Shown here in pieces: positions 27,332 to 35,693 of a DNA stretch of 64,000 nucleotides. Numbering within the stretch: the stretch's first letter is position 1; each line of letters starts with the position of its first letter. The notes beneath the pieces were generated by a model. That model saw only the letters and a program-made list of their open reading frames with translations. It had not been told where the DNA came from and made no database searches. A program made the position numbers and the translations under genes. The stretch is from NCBI RefSeq assembly GCF_900091525.1, contig NZ_FMCU01000002.1, positions 496,001 to 560,000 of the forward strand. Direction: 5' to 3'. The stretch comes from Micromonospora matsumotoense. Its GTDB lineage: Bacteria > Actinomycetota > Actinomycetes > Mycobacteriales > Micromonosporaceae.

Positions 27332-28308
27332 GCGGCGGCCTCCGTACGGGTGGTGGTGTCGTCGTCGGCCGCGGTCCGGCCGGTGAGGGTGAAGAAGACC
27401 TCGTCGAGGCTCGGCAGGTGCAGCGAGAGTTCGGTGACGGCGATGCCGGCGGTGGCCAGCCGGGCGACGCTCTCGGTCAACGCGGAGTCGTCGGTGACCG
27501 GCACCGCGAGCACGCCCTTGCGGACTTCGTCGGCGGGTGCGCCGGAGCCCACCCGGGACAGGATCGCCGCGGTCGGGGCCAGGTGCGCCGGATCGGCCGG
27601 CCGGACCTCCAGGGTCTGGCCGCCGACGACCCGCTTGAGCCCGTCCGGGGTGTCGTGCGCGATCACCCGGCCGTGGTCGATCACCGTGATGGCGTCGGCG
27701 AGCGCGTCGGCCTCCTCCAGGTACTGGGTGGTGAGCAGCACGGTCGCCCCGTTGGCGACCAGCGAGCGGACCACGTCCCACATGTCCTCGCGCTTGGCCG
27801 GGTCGAGGCCGGTGGTCGGCTCGTCCAGGAAGATCACGTCCGGCGAGCCGACCAGGCTGGCGGCCAGGTCCAGCCGTCGGCGCATGCCGCCGGAGTAGGT
27901 CTTGGCCGGCCGGTGCGCGGCGTCGGTCAGGTCGAACCAGTCGAGCAGTTCGACGGCCCGCCGCCGGGCACCGACGCGGCCGAGCTCCAGCAGGGTGCCG
28001 AACAGCTCCAGATTCTGCTGCCCGGTCAGGTCCTCGTCGACCGAGGCGTACTGGCCGGTGAGACCGATGGACTGTCGGACCCGCTCGGCCTGGCGGACCA
28101 CGTCGAGACCGTTGATCCGGGCGGTGCCGGCGTCCGGGGTCAGCAGCGTGGACAGGATGCGTACGGCGGTGGTCTTGCCGGCCCCGTTGGGGCCGAGCAC
28201 CCCGAGCACGGTGCCCCGGGGCACGGCGAGATCCACCCCTTGCAGCGCCCGGGTGCGCCCGAAGGACTTGACCAGGCCCTCGGCCTCGATCATCAGTTCA
28301 GCTGTCAT
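27328..28308 (-). CDS. ABC transporter ATPase (DrrA-like)
   Basis: A 326-residue ATPase of the daunorubicin-resistance type. Walker A is GPNGAGKTT near residue 40, signature SGGMRRRLDLAA, Walker B VIFLDEPTTGLD, and the H-loop lies in TTQYLEEAD. The DrrA-specific C-terminal half (about 225-326) includes VARLATAGIAVTELSLHLPSLDEVFFTLTG. It energises the DrrB-like permease immediately downstream. The ATG at 28308 was preferred because the ATPase fold starts within ten residues; the frame is open back to 28341. Its place next to the SARP regulator, convergent, hints at export of a metabolite, but no biosynthetic genes are visible. Confidence 0.92.
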   Translation of the reverse strand: MTAELMIEAEGLVKSFGRTRALQGVDLAVPRGTVLGVLGPNGAGKTTAVRILSTLLTPDAGTARINGLDVVRQAERVRQSIGLTGQYASVDEDLTGQQNLELFGTLLELGRVGARRRAVELLDWFDLTDAAHRPAKTYSGGMRRRLDLAASLVGSPDVIFLDEPTTGLDPAKREDMWDVVRSLVANGATVLLTTQYLEEADALADAITVIDHGRVIAHDTPDGLKRVVGGQTLEVRPADPAHLAPTAAILSRVGSGAPADEVRKGVLAVPVTDDSALTESVARLATAGIAVTELSLHLPSLDEVFFTLTGRTAADDDTTTRTEAAA

Positions 28309-28409
28309 GCCGTGCAGCGTGCGCCGGTCGGCCGACACCACGCCGACACGGCACCGACACCCGCTGACGCCGGCCCGGGGGATGGCGCGGAGACCCGGGG
28401 GGATGGTGC

Positions 28410-28440
28410 GGCGGCCCCACCGCGGGGCGGTGGGGCCGCC
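28410..28440 (-). terminator. Hairpin terminator between the beta-helix gene and drrA-like gene
   Basis: A perfect 14-bp stem with a GGG loop: GCGGCCCCACCGC pairs with GCGGTGGGGCCGC, plus one outer G-C pair. It lies 20 bases past the beta-helix stop (minus strand) and about 100 bases before the ABC ATPase start, so it should separate the two transcripts. Confidence 0.75.
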
Positions 28441-28459
28441 CGGGCGCGGGTCGGTCGGT

Positions 28460-30070
28460 TCAGCAGCGGCTGATCGTCGAGTTGGTCAGGGTGACGTTGC
28501 TGATGGTCAGGTTGTCGGCGCAGGGGTTTTCCACGATCCGGTTGTTGACCAGGGTGAAGTTGCGCAGGGTGAGGTCCCGGTTGCCGGGGAACTCGGTGCG
28601 TTCGGCCAGCCGCACCTCGCCGCCGCCGCTGATCGTGCCGCCGCTGGTCGCCAGGCTCACGCCGTAGCAGTTCTCGATGAGCACGGCGTTGTTGCCGGTG
28701 TTGGCGATGTCGATCCGGTCGATGATCGCGCCGCCGGACTCGGAGACGCAGAACACGCCCCGGCCGCCACCCCAGGCCCGGACGGTGCCGACCCGGATGT
28801 TGGTCGGGTAACTGTCGCCGATCCGGCCGTTGCGGTTGGCCATCCGGAACGCGGCGTACCCGGTGCCGGTGCCGGCGTTCTCGGCGTCGACGGTGGACAC
28901 CGTGGCGTTGATGGTCTGGTTGAGCAGCAGGCCGGACTCGCCGACGTTGCGGGCGGTGACGGTGCCGATGGTCAGCCCGTCGACGCCGTACGTCTCCACC
29001 GCGTGCGAGCTGGCGCCGGAGACGTACACGGTGTCGATGCGGACGTTGCGGGTCCACTGGCTGGTGTCGCCCCGGTTGTCGATGCGGACGCCGAGGCCGG
29101 CGGAGAGCCGCATGTCGAGTTGCCCGAGCACGACGTTGGTGACGTTGCGCAGAAAGATCCCGTAGAGCGGCGTGCCGGTGAGGGTGAGGTGCTGCACCTC
29201 GACCTGGGTGGTGCCCCGGGAGTAGACGGGCGCCTGGTCGCCGGAGCCGGTGCCGGTGACGTTGATCGTGCCGCACACGTCGAGGGTGGTGTAGCTGGGC
29301 AGCGAGATGCGGGAGTTGGCACTCATCGTGCCCGAGCCGCGGACCACCACCCGTTGCTTGCTGGTCCGGCCGGCGGTGAGGCTGTTCACCCCGGCCTGCA
29401 CGGCGGCCCGCAGGTCGGTGCCGGTGTGCACGGTGGTCCCGCCGTTGCGGACGGTCCAGGTGCCGCCGCTGAGCACCGCCTCGGCCTGGAAGGCGCCGCT
29501 GCCGCAGTCGGCCGTGCCGCCCGGCCGGGCCAGCTGCCACTGCTGGTTCGCGCCGTCGACATCCTGGTACTGCGAGATCATCGCCCCGTCGGCGGTGGAT
29601 CTCTCCCACACGTCGAGGGCCTTGCCGGAGTGCCGGTTGAGCAACCGGACGTAGCCGCCGGCGGAGTCGACGAGCCGGAAGTGTTGTCTGGTGTTGCCGC
29701 TGGTCGCCGGGTTCTGCACCAGGGCGGTGCCGTCGAGCGCGTTGGGCAGTTCCAGAACCTTGCCGCTGTGCGCCGAGCGGATCTGGTAGTAGCCGCTGCC
29801 GACGTCGACGAACCGCCACTGCTGCACGGCGAGATCGTTGCGGGCGTACTGGTTGATCGGGGCGCCGTCGGCGGTGGACCAGCCGTACAGGTCCATCGCC
29901 TTGCCGCTGTGCCGGTTGACGAGCACGTAGCTGGCCCCGGTGTCGACGGTGGCCGCCGAGGCGGCCGGTGGGGCGACGGCGGTGGCGGCGGCGACCAGGG
30001 CGAGCGTGCCGGCGGCGAGCAGGCCGAGCCGCCGGGGGCGGGAACCTCGGGTGCGGGTGGCAGGTGGCAT
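28460..30070 (-). CDS. Secreted ricin-B-lectin plus right-handed beta-helix protein
   Basis: A 536-residue exported protein. The signal peptide ends near ...PPAASA. About residues 40-175 are a ricin-type beta-trefoil (CBM13) with three repeats: LVNRHSGKAMDL, IRSAHSGKVLEL, LLNRHSGKALDV, each followed by a QQW- or QHF-type ending. Residues ~200-536 are repeats of a parallel beta-helix (NVTNVVLGQLDMRLS, VRIDTVYVSGASSHAVETYG, LTIGTVTARNVGESG, NLTISNVTLTNS), as in polysaccharide lyases, GH28-type hydrolases and adhesins. I cannot see a definite catalytic set, so a lyase, hydrolase or binding role is open. The ATG has GAGGGAG seven bases upstream. Confidence 0.8.
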   Translation of the reverse strand: MPPATRTRGSRPRRLGLLAAGTLALVAAATAVAPPAASAATVDTGASYVLVNRHSGKAMDLYGWSTADGAPINQYARNDLAVQQWRFVDVGSGYYQIRSAHSGKVLELPNALDGTALVQNPATSGNTRQHFRLVDSAGGYVRLLNRHSGKALDVWERSTADGAMISQYQDVDGANQQWQLARPGGTADCGSGAFQAEAVLSGGTWTVRNGGTTVHTGTDLRAAVQAGVNSLTAGRTSKQRVVVRGSGTMSANSRISLPSYTTLDVCGTINVTGTGSGDQAPVYSRGTTQVEVQHLTLTGTPLYGIFLRNVTNVVLGQLDMRLSAGLGVRIDNRGDTSQWTRNVRIDTVYVSGASSHAVETYGVDGLTIGTVTARNVGESGLLLNQTINATVSTVDAENAGTGTGYAAFRMANRNGRIGDSYPTNIRVGTVRAWGGGRGVFCVSESGGAIIDRIDIANTGNNAVLIENCYGVSLATSGGTISGGGEVRLAERTEFPGNRDLTLRNFTLVNNRIVENPCADNLTISNVTLTNSTISRC

Positions 30071-30313
30071 GGGACTCCCTCGGGGACGGTGGGGCGCCGG
30101 GACGGGCGGTTCCCGCCTGCACCATATCGACCCATATGGATGTGCGGCAAACCCTCTCCGGCCCGGACCGCCGGTGGGACCGCCGGGTCGGGACACCGGT
30201 CCCACCGCCACGAGAACGGCCGGGCCGGCGACGGTGGCCCGGCGACGGCGCTGTTATCGTCGGCGGCTGGGCGGCGACTGGGCCGCCCGTACGGATGCGA
30301 ACAGGTGGTCGCC

Positions 30314-30961
30314 GTGACCCGGGCCCGTACGCTCGTCCCCCCGGTGTTGCTGGGTCTCGTCGTCGGGGCGCTGGTGCTGTCCGGCATCCGACCCCACGAC
30401 CGGCTGACCTGGCTGTTGGAGACGGTCTGGGTGATCGTGGGGGTGCCGGTGGTGCTGCTGGTGTGGCGGCGCTTCCCGCTGAGCACCCTGCTCTGCTGCC
30501 TGCTGGCGGTGCACGCGCTGATCCTCATCATCGGCGGCCATTGGACCTACGCCCGGGTTCCGCTCGGCGACTGGGTACGCGACGCGCTCGACCTCTCCCG
30601 CAACCCGTACGACCGGCTCGGCCACTTCGTGCAGGGCTTCGTGCCGGCGATCCTGGTCCGCGAGATCCTCGTCCGGCGCTCCCCGCTGCGGGGCAGCCGC
30701 TGGCTCGCCCCGCTGGTGGTCTGCGCCTGCCTGGCCTTCAGCGCGATCTTCGAGATGATCGAGTGGTGGTCCTCGGTGGCCGGGGGCTCCGCCGCCGACG
30801 ACTTCCTCGGCACCCAGGGCGACGTCTGGGACACCCAGTGGGACATGTTCCTCGCGCTGGTCGGCGCGGTCACCTCGCTGCTCCTGCTCAGCCGGTGGCA
30901 CGACCGCCAACTGCCGGTCGGGACACCCGTGCGCCCGGCCCCCGCCGTCCCGGTGCCCTGA
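30314..30961 (+). CDS. DUF2238 (YjdF-like) integral membrane protein
   Basis: A 215-residue membrane protein with about six helices and the DUF2238 hallmarks: GGHWTYARVPLGDWV near residue 78, YDRLGHFVQGFVPA near 95, FEMIEWW near 145, and FLGTQGDVWDTQWDM near 165. The family has no firmly known function. The GTG at 30314 was chosen because AGGTGG lies seven bases upstream; another GTG three codons earlier is possible. It diverges from the beta-helix gene. Bases 30962-31133 after it contain imperfect repeats of a GGTCACGGCC-type unit and no gene. Confidence 0.85.
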   Translation: MTRARTLVPPVLLGLVVGALVLSGIRPHDRLTWLLETVWVIVGVPVVLLVWRRFPLSTLLCCLLAVHALILIIGGHWTYARVPLGDWVRDALDLSRNPYDRLGHFVQGFVPAILVREILVRRSPLRGSRWLAPLVVCACLAFSAIFEMIEWWSSVAGGSAADDFLGTQGDVWDTQWDMFLALVGAVTSLLLLSRWHDRQLPVGTPVRPAPAVPVP

Positions 30962-31133
30962 CCACCCCCCACCGCAGGACGGCCCTGCACCGCCGCCGGT
31001 CAGGGCCACACCGCCGGCGGGCCACACCCCGGGCCACGACCGGCCGGCCCCGGTCACGGCCCCCGGCAGGTCACCGCCGGCCGGCCCGGTAGGTCACGGC
31101 CGGCCCCAGCTCACCGACCGCCGGGTTCACGAG

Positions 31134-32273
31134 TCACCGACGGTCGGGCCAGCTGTCGAGGACGGTGGTGACGTCCAGCGGGTGCGCCGGGTCCGGAGCC
31201 GGTCGCGGTGGTGGCGTCGGTGTCCGCGCGAACCGGGGTGCCGGGGCCGGTTGCGTCTCGTCGCCCACCCGCACGAACGTGCCCCGGGCGGCGTTGTGCG
31301 GATGGCGGTGCGCCTCGGTGGGGACGAGCACCGGTGCGACACACCCGTCGAGGTCGGCGAAGAGCGCCGCCCACTCGTCGCGGGTGCGCTCGGCGAACCG
31401 GGCGGTGAACCGGCGGCGTAGCTCCGGCCAGCCGACCGGGTCGTACTGGGCGGGCAGGCCCGGGTCGTCGGCCAGGCCCAGTCCGGCCAGCAGCGCGGCG
31501 TAGAACGCCGGCTCCAACGCGCCCACCGCCACGAACCGGTCGTCGGCGGTGCGGTAGGTGTCGTAGAACGGTGCGCCGCCGTCGAGCAGGTTGCCGCCGC
31601 GCGGCGCGGACCACCGGCCGGCGGCGACCAGGCCGTGCAGGAACGCGGTGAGCAGCGCCGACCCGTCGACCATCGCGGCGTCGACCACCTGCCCGAGGCC
31701 GGAGCGTTCCCGTTCCAGCAGCGCGGCCAGCACCCCGGTGGCGAGCAGCATCCCGCCCCCGCCGAAGTCGCCGAGCAGGTTCAACGGGGCGTGCGGGCGC
31801 TCGCCGGGGCGGCCCAGCGGCTCCAGCGCCCCGGCCACCGCGATGTAGTCGATGTCGTGCCCGGCGCGGGCGGCCAGCGGGCCGTCCTGGCCCCAGCCGG
31901 TCAGCCGGGCGTACACCAGTCGGGGGTTGCGGTCGTGGCAGACCCGGGGCCCGAAGCCGAGCCGCTCGGCCACCCCCGGCCGGTACGCCTCGACCAGCAC
32001 GTCGGCCTGCTCGACCAGGCGCAGCAGGTCGGCCACCCCGGCGGGGGACTTCAGGTCGAGGGCGGTGACCCGACGGCCCCGGTGCAGCGGGCCGGTCGTC
32101 GGGGCGGCCAGCCGTCCCGGGCCGGGGTCGCCCGGCCGGTCGACCCGTACCACGTCGGCGCCGAGGTCGGCCAGCACCATGCAGCCGAACGGGGCCGGCG
32201 CGAGGCTGGCCAGCTCCACCACCCGCACCCCGGCCAGTGGCCCGGCGGTGGGCGGGCCGGCGTCAGAGGGCAC
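31134..32273 (-). CDS. CaiB/BaiF CoA-transferase family, alpha-methylacyl-CoA racemase-like
   Basis: A 379-residue cytosolic enzyme. The N-terminus PLAGVRVVELASLAPAPFGCMVLADLGADVVRVDR is the CoA-binding segment of the family (read in parts). GHDIDYIAVAG near residue 125 matches the His/Asp catalytic region of alpha-methylacyl-CoA racemases, and DAAMVDGSA near 190 is also conserved there. Racemisation of 2-methylacyl-CoA thioesters is therefore favoured over CoA transfer. The GTG start overlaps the stop of the upstream acyl-CoA dehydrogenase by 11 bases, so the two work as an operon, probably in breakdown of methyl-branched or isoprenoid acids. The TetR regulator at 33587 is the likely controller. 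Confidence 0.85.
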   Translation of the reverse strand: MPSDAGPPTAGPLAGVRVVELASLAPAPFGCMVLADLGADVVRVDRPGDPGPGRLAAPTTGPLHRGRRVTALDLKSPAGVADLLRLVEQADVLVEAYRPGVAERLGFGPRVCHDRNPRLVYARLTGWGQDGPLAARAGHDIDYIAVAGALEPLGRPGERPHAPLNLLGDFGGGGMLLATGVLAALLERERSGLGQVVDAAMVDGSALLTAFLHGLVAAGRWSAPRGGNLLDGGAPFYDTYRTADDRFVAVGALEPAFYAALLAGLGLADDPGLPAQYDPVGWPELRRRFTARFAERTRDEWAALFADLDGCVAPVLVPTEAHRHPHNAARGTFVRVGDETQPAPAPRFARTPTPPPRPAPDPAHPLDVTTVLDSWPDRR

Positions 32274-33429
32274 GGGCGATCAGCTCCTTCATGATCTCGT
32301 TGGTGCCGCCGTAGATCTTCTGCACCCGGGCGTCGGCGTACATCCGGGCGATCGGGTACTCGGTGGTGTAGCCGTAGCCACCGAACAGCTGCAGGCAGCG
32401 GTCGACGACCTCGCACTGCCCCTCGGTGAGCCAGGACTTCGCCATCGCCGCGGTGGCCACGTCCAGCTCGCCCCGGTCGTGCCGGCCGATGCAGTCGTCG
32501 AGGAAGACCCGGCTGACCCGGGTCCGGGTGGCGCACTCGGCCAGCACCATCCGGGTGTTCTGGTGGCCGATCAACGGCTTGCCGAAGGCGGTGCGTTCCT
32601 TGACGTACGCGGTGGTCAGCTCCACCGCCCGCTGCATCGCCGCGACCGCCCCGATGCCGATGACCAGGCGTTCCTGGGGCAGTTGCCGCATCATCTGGCC
32701 GAAGCCGAGCCCCTCGGCCCCGCCGAGCAGGTGGGTCGCCGGCACCCGTAGGTCGTCGAAGAACAGCTCGGCGGTGTCGTTGCCGTGCAGCCCGATCTTG
32801 GACAGCAGCCGGCCCCGCCGGAAGCCGGCCAGGTCGTCGCCGACCTCGCAGACCAGCAGGGAGATGCTGGCGGCCCGCTGCGCCGGGTCGGTCTTGACGG
32901 CCAGGATGAGCAGGTCGGCGAGGCCGCCGTTGCTGATGAACGTCTTGGCCCCGGTGACCAGGTAGTCGTCGCCGTCGCGGACGGCCCGGGTCCGCATCGC
33001 CTGGAGGTCGGAGCCGCCGTCCGGTTCGGTCATCGCGATCGCCCCGACCAGGTCGCCGCGGCACAGGGCGGGCAGCCAGCGCCGCTGCTGTTCCGCGCTG
33101 CCGTAGGCGACCAGGTAGCCGGTGACGATGCCGCTGTGCACGCCCAGCCCGAGGGTGCTCTCCCCGGTGTGTGTCTGCTCGTGCAGCAGGACCGCCTCGT
33201 GGGTGAAGCCACCGCCGCCACCGCCGTACTCCTCGGGCACGGAGAGGCCGAGCAGGCCCAGTTCACCGGCGCGCCGGTAGTGGTCGCGGTCCGGGTGGCC
33301 CTGCGCCAGCAGCCGCTCGGTGTGCGGCAGCACCTCGCGGGTGAAGAAGCTGCGGGCCAGTGCGGCGAGGTCGTCGTGCTCGGGCTCGCGCCACGGTGAG
33401 GTGTAGTTGTCGAGTCCAGGCGTCGGCAT
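32263..33429 (-). CDS. Acyl-CoA dehydrogenase, long-chain (LCAD-like) type
   Basis: A 388-residue FAD enzyme that introduces the first double bond of beta-oxidation. It has SVPEEYGG, AIAMTEPDGGSDLQ (FAD/substrate contact) and LFGGYGYTTEYPIARMYADAR near the end. The usual C-terminal catalytic Glu is absent: the sequence is IYGGTNEIMKELIAR where most family members have IYEGT. This is not a defect. Mammalian LCAD has the same IYGGTNEIMKELIAR ending and uses a Glu of the LPQERL helix, which is present here near residue 240. It overlaps the downstream racemase gene by 11 bases and diverges from a TetR regulator. Confidence 0.92.
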   Translation of the reverse strand: MPTPGLDNYTSPWREPEHDDLAALARSFFTREVLPHTERLLAQGHPDRDHYRRAGELGLLGLSVPEEYGGGGGGFTHEAVLLHEQTHTGESTLGLGVHSGIVTGYLVAYGSAEQQRRWLPALCRGDLVGAIAMTEPDGGSDLQAMRTRAVRDGDDYLVTGAKTFISNGGLADLLILAVKTDPAQRAASISLLVCEVGDDLAGFRRGRLLSKIGLHGNDTAELFFDDLRVPATHLLGGAEGLGFGQMMRQLPQERLVIGIGAVAAMQRAVELTTAYVKERTAFGKPLIGHQNTRMVLAECATRTRVSRVFLDDCIGRHDRGELDVATAAMAKSWLTEGQCEVVDRCLQLFGGYGYTTEYPIARMYADARVQKIYGGTNEIMKELIARAL

Positions 33430-33447
33430 GGATACACCCTCACGCCC

Positions 33448-33466
33448 TGTTGGCGGCCTGTCAACA
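33448..33466. promoter_or_regulatory. Weak inverted repeat upstream of the LCAD-like gene
   Basis: TGTTG and CAACA flank a 9-base centre, just upstream of the acyl-CoA dehydrogenase start and within the region shared with the divergent TetR gene. It could be a TetR operator, but the arms are short. Confidence 0.3.
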
Positions 33467-33586
33467 ATCCTTGATCACTCTCGGGCGGCGGCCACCCCGC
33501 AGCGACCGTCGCCGATCGCTGCGCCCGGCTGGCGGGACCGGCCCGACCCGGGGCGCACGCCGCTGACCGGCCGATAGGGTCGATGG

Positions 33587-34279
33587 GTGAGTGTCGACAC
33601 GGAATCGCCGCGACGGCGGCTGGAGCCCGACGCCCGGCGGGGACAGATCCTCGCCTGCGCGGTGCGGCTGTTCGGCGTACGCCCGTACGCGGACGTGTCG
33701 ACCACCGACATCGCCCGCGAGGCCGGGGTGGCCCGGGGCCTGATCAACCACTACTTCGGCACCAAGAAGCAGCTCTATCTGGAGGTCATCCGGGTGATGG
33801 TGACCGTCCCCGAGGTGGCCGTCGAGCGGTTGCCGGCCGGTGACCTGCGCACCCGGGTCGATGCCAGCGTCACCTGGTTCCTCGACGTGGTCTCCCGGCA
33901 CCGCACCTCCTGGCTGGCCGCGGTGACCGCCGGGGGGATGGGCCACGACGCCGACGTCGCCCAGGTGCTGACCGGGGCCGAGGAGGTCGCGGCGGACAGC
34001 GTGCTCGTCGCGGTGGGGCTGGCCGACGTCACCGCGTACCGGGCCGAGTTGCGCGGCATGATCCGGGCGTACGGCGGGCTGGCCACCTCGACCGCCCGGG
34101 AGTGGCTCCAGCGGGGCACCCTGGACCGGGGTCAGGTGCACCTGCTGCTGACCGCCACCCTGCTGACCATCGTGGAGCAGGTCTTCCCGGCGATAGTCGG
34201 CAACCGTCCGGGGTGGGCCGCCGGCTGCTGCGGGGCACCCGGTCGGCGACCCGCACCCGGGTCGAATCCGGTTGCGTGA
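33587..34279 (+). CDS. TetR-family transcriptional regulator
   Basis: A 230-residue regulator. The N-terminal helix-turn-helix spans about residues 15-62: RRGQILACAVRLF, then VSTTDIAREAGVARGLINHYFGTKKQLY. The C-terminal ~150 residues are the variable ligand-binding helices. It diverges from the acyl-CoA dehydrogenase/racemase operon and probably represses it until an acyl-CoA is bound, as FadR/KstR-type TetR proteins do; this is inference. The GTG at 33587 is preceded by TAGGGT (33575-33580) with a six-base gap and no ribosome site, so leaderless translation is likely. The gap 34280-34477 after it holds nothing I can name. Confidence 0.88.
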   Translation: MSVDTESPRRRLEPDARRGQILACAVRLFGVRPYADVSTTDIAREAGVARGLINHYFGTKKQLYLEVIRVMVTVPEVAVERLPAGDLRTRVDASVTWFLDVVSRHRTSWLAAVTAGGMGHDADVAQVLTGAEEVAADSVLVAVGLADVTAYRAELRGMIRAYGGLATSTAREWLQRGTLDRGQVHLLLTATLLTIVEQVFPAIVGNRPGWAAGCCGAPGRRPAPGSNPVA

Positions 34280-34477
34280 CGACCGGTGGCTCTGAGTGGT
34301 TGCAGGCCATGTCGAGCCCTGAGGCAGCCAAGGTGGGGGCTTTCGGTCACGCCGTCAGCCCCCTGAACCACTGAGTTCACCGCCCGCGTCCCCGCAGCCC
34401 GTGCTGCCGGAGACCGTCGCGCGCACCCCTGGGCGCTGACCGCGTGGTGACGAGACGTCTTCCCGTTCTCTCCCACC

Positions 34478-35232
34478 TCGGAGCTCCTCGCGCCCCTGTC
34501 GCTCTACCTGCTTGCCCTGGCGGTCTTCGCCATGGGCACTCGGAATTCATGCTCGCCGGCCTGGTGCCGGACATCGCCACGAGCCTCGACGTGTCGGTCG
34601 GGGCCGCCGGGCTTCTGACCTCGGCCTTCGCCGTCGGGATGATCGTCGGCGCGCCGCTGATGGCGGCGCTCGCGCGCCGCTGGCCGGCCCGGACCAGCCT
34701 GCTGGGCTTCGTGCTGGCCTTCGCCGTGGCTCACGTGGTGGGCGCTCTCACCACGAGCTTCGCGGTGCTGCTCGGCACCCGGGTGGTCGCCGCCCTGGCC
34801 AACGCCGGCTTCCTCGCGGTGGCACTGAGCACGGCGGCCACGCTCGTCGCCGCCGACCGGAAGGGGCGTGCGCTGGCGGTGCTGCTCTCGGGGACGACCG
34901 TGGCCGTCATCGCCGGAGTTCCTGGCGGTGCGTTGCTCGGCATGCTGCTGGGCTGGCGGGCGACCTTCTGGGCGATCGCCCTGCTCTGCCTGCCCGCCGC
35001 CGGTGGGGTCGTCATGGGCCTCCCGGCCCGGGTCGCAACGAGCCCTCGGGGCGCTCCGGTCGGCTCGTCCCTTCGGGGCGAGATCGCGCAGCTGGCAAGG
35101 CCCAGGCTGGTGCTGGTCATGCTGGTCGGCGCCCTCGTCAACGCCGCCACCTTCGCCACGCCAGCTGTTTCCTGGTGGCGATCGCCCTGCTCGTCGTCCT
35201 GCCGCTCCGGCGTTTCGGGGCAACCCGCGTTC
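34478..35232 (+). pseudogene. Decayed MFS drug-efflux transporter
   Basis: Remains of a Cmx/CmlR-like major facilitator. The first frame reads LYLLALAVFAMGT, then a missing base near 34540 shifts the match to SEFMLAGLVPDIA in another frame. The match continues through helices 2-6 (VGMIVGAPLMAALARRW, GTRVVAALANAGFLAVALS, TTVAVIAGVPGGALLG) to VLVMLVGALVNAATFAT near 35160. A second jump leads straight to SCFLVAIALLVVLPLRRFG near 35165-35225, which looks like the last helix of the protein. About 150 residues from the middle are gone. With a frameshift and a deletion it cannot make a transporter. Confidence 0.7.
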
Positions 35233-35264
35233 GCCAGCCGGCTCCTTCGCCGGCCTTCGGGACG

Positions 35265-35448
35265 CCGCGGTGGCGACCGACCGGATGCCGGCGGCCAGGT
35301 CCTGGTCGGCCAGGGCCCAGCCGCGCGCCCGCACCTCGCGCAGTTCCCGGTCCAGCTCGGCGCGTTCCGGCTGCCAGCGGGCGGCGATGCCGGAGCGGCC
35401 CGGGACGGCCAGCACGGCGGTGAGTTCGGCCGGGGTGAGGGCCGGCAC
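35265..35448 (-). pseudogene. C-terminal remnant of an IclR-family regulator
   Basis: On the minus strand, LTPAELTAVLAVPG, then RWQPERAELDRELREVRARGWALADQDLA read in parts, then GIRSVAT matches the middle of the effector domain of IclR proteins, where the text is typically a short TPEEL helix and a GYA...E...G..SVA strand. Both ends are missing: no helix-turn-helix upstream and no final strand after GIRSVAT. It directly abuts the dead MFS gene. Confidence 0.6.
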
Positions 35449-35560
35449 TCCATGAGCGTGCGGTTACCCGTCGTGGGCCGGGGCGGTCCCGGGTCGTGCC
35501 AGCACCGACCGGGCCGACCTCGCCTTCGGATGACGCACGACCAGGCAGAAAGAACGGTAT

Positions 35561-35595
35561 GCCGACTTTACTGTTAACAAACTTTAATTTACGGT
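35561..35595 (+). promoter_or_regulatory. AT-rich promoter island of the LPMO gene
   Basis: About 30 bases of strikingly AT-rich sequence in a very GC-rich region. It contains a TGTTAACA palindrome (35572-35579) flanked by two ACTTTA direct repeats (35565 and 35581) 16 bases apart. It lies about 100 bases upstream of the LPMO start and probably holds its promoter and an operator. The remaining bases 35449-35693 show no gene. Confidence 0.5.
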
Positions 35596-35693
35596 GGAGT
35601 CAATCGCCTGACGTCTATCCCCGCGGAGCGGCGCAGGGCAGCCGGTGCCCGTCCCCATCGTCCGACGACCGCCCCCAGCTTCGAGGAGTCCCC

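Noticed and set aside
30962..31133. Repeats of GGTCACGGCC-like units considered as a CRISPR-like array
   Set aside because: Units are irregular, short and without spacers of constant length, and no cas genes are in the window.
33090..33429. Acyl-CoA dehydrogenase suspected inactive because IYEGT is IYGGT
   Set aside because: The LCAD subgroup naturally has IYGGTNEIMKELI, with the catalytic Glu in the LPQERL helix, which is present.
34280..34440. Possible tRNA or structured RNA after the TetR gene
   Set aside because: No acceptor-stem pairing, T-loop GTTCGA-type sequence or anticodon arm could be fitted; only a distant imperfect CTGAGTGGTT inverted pair is present.
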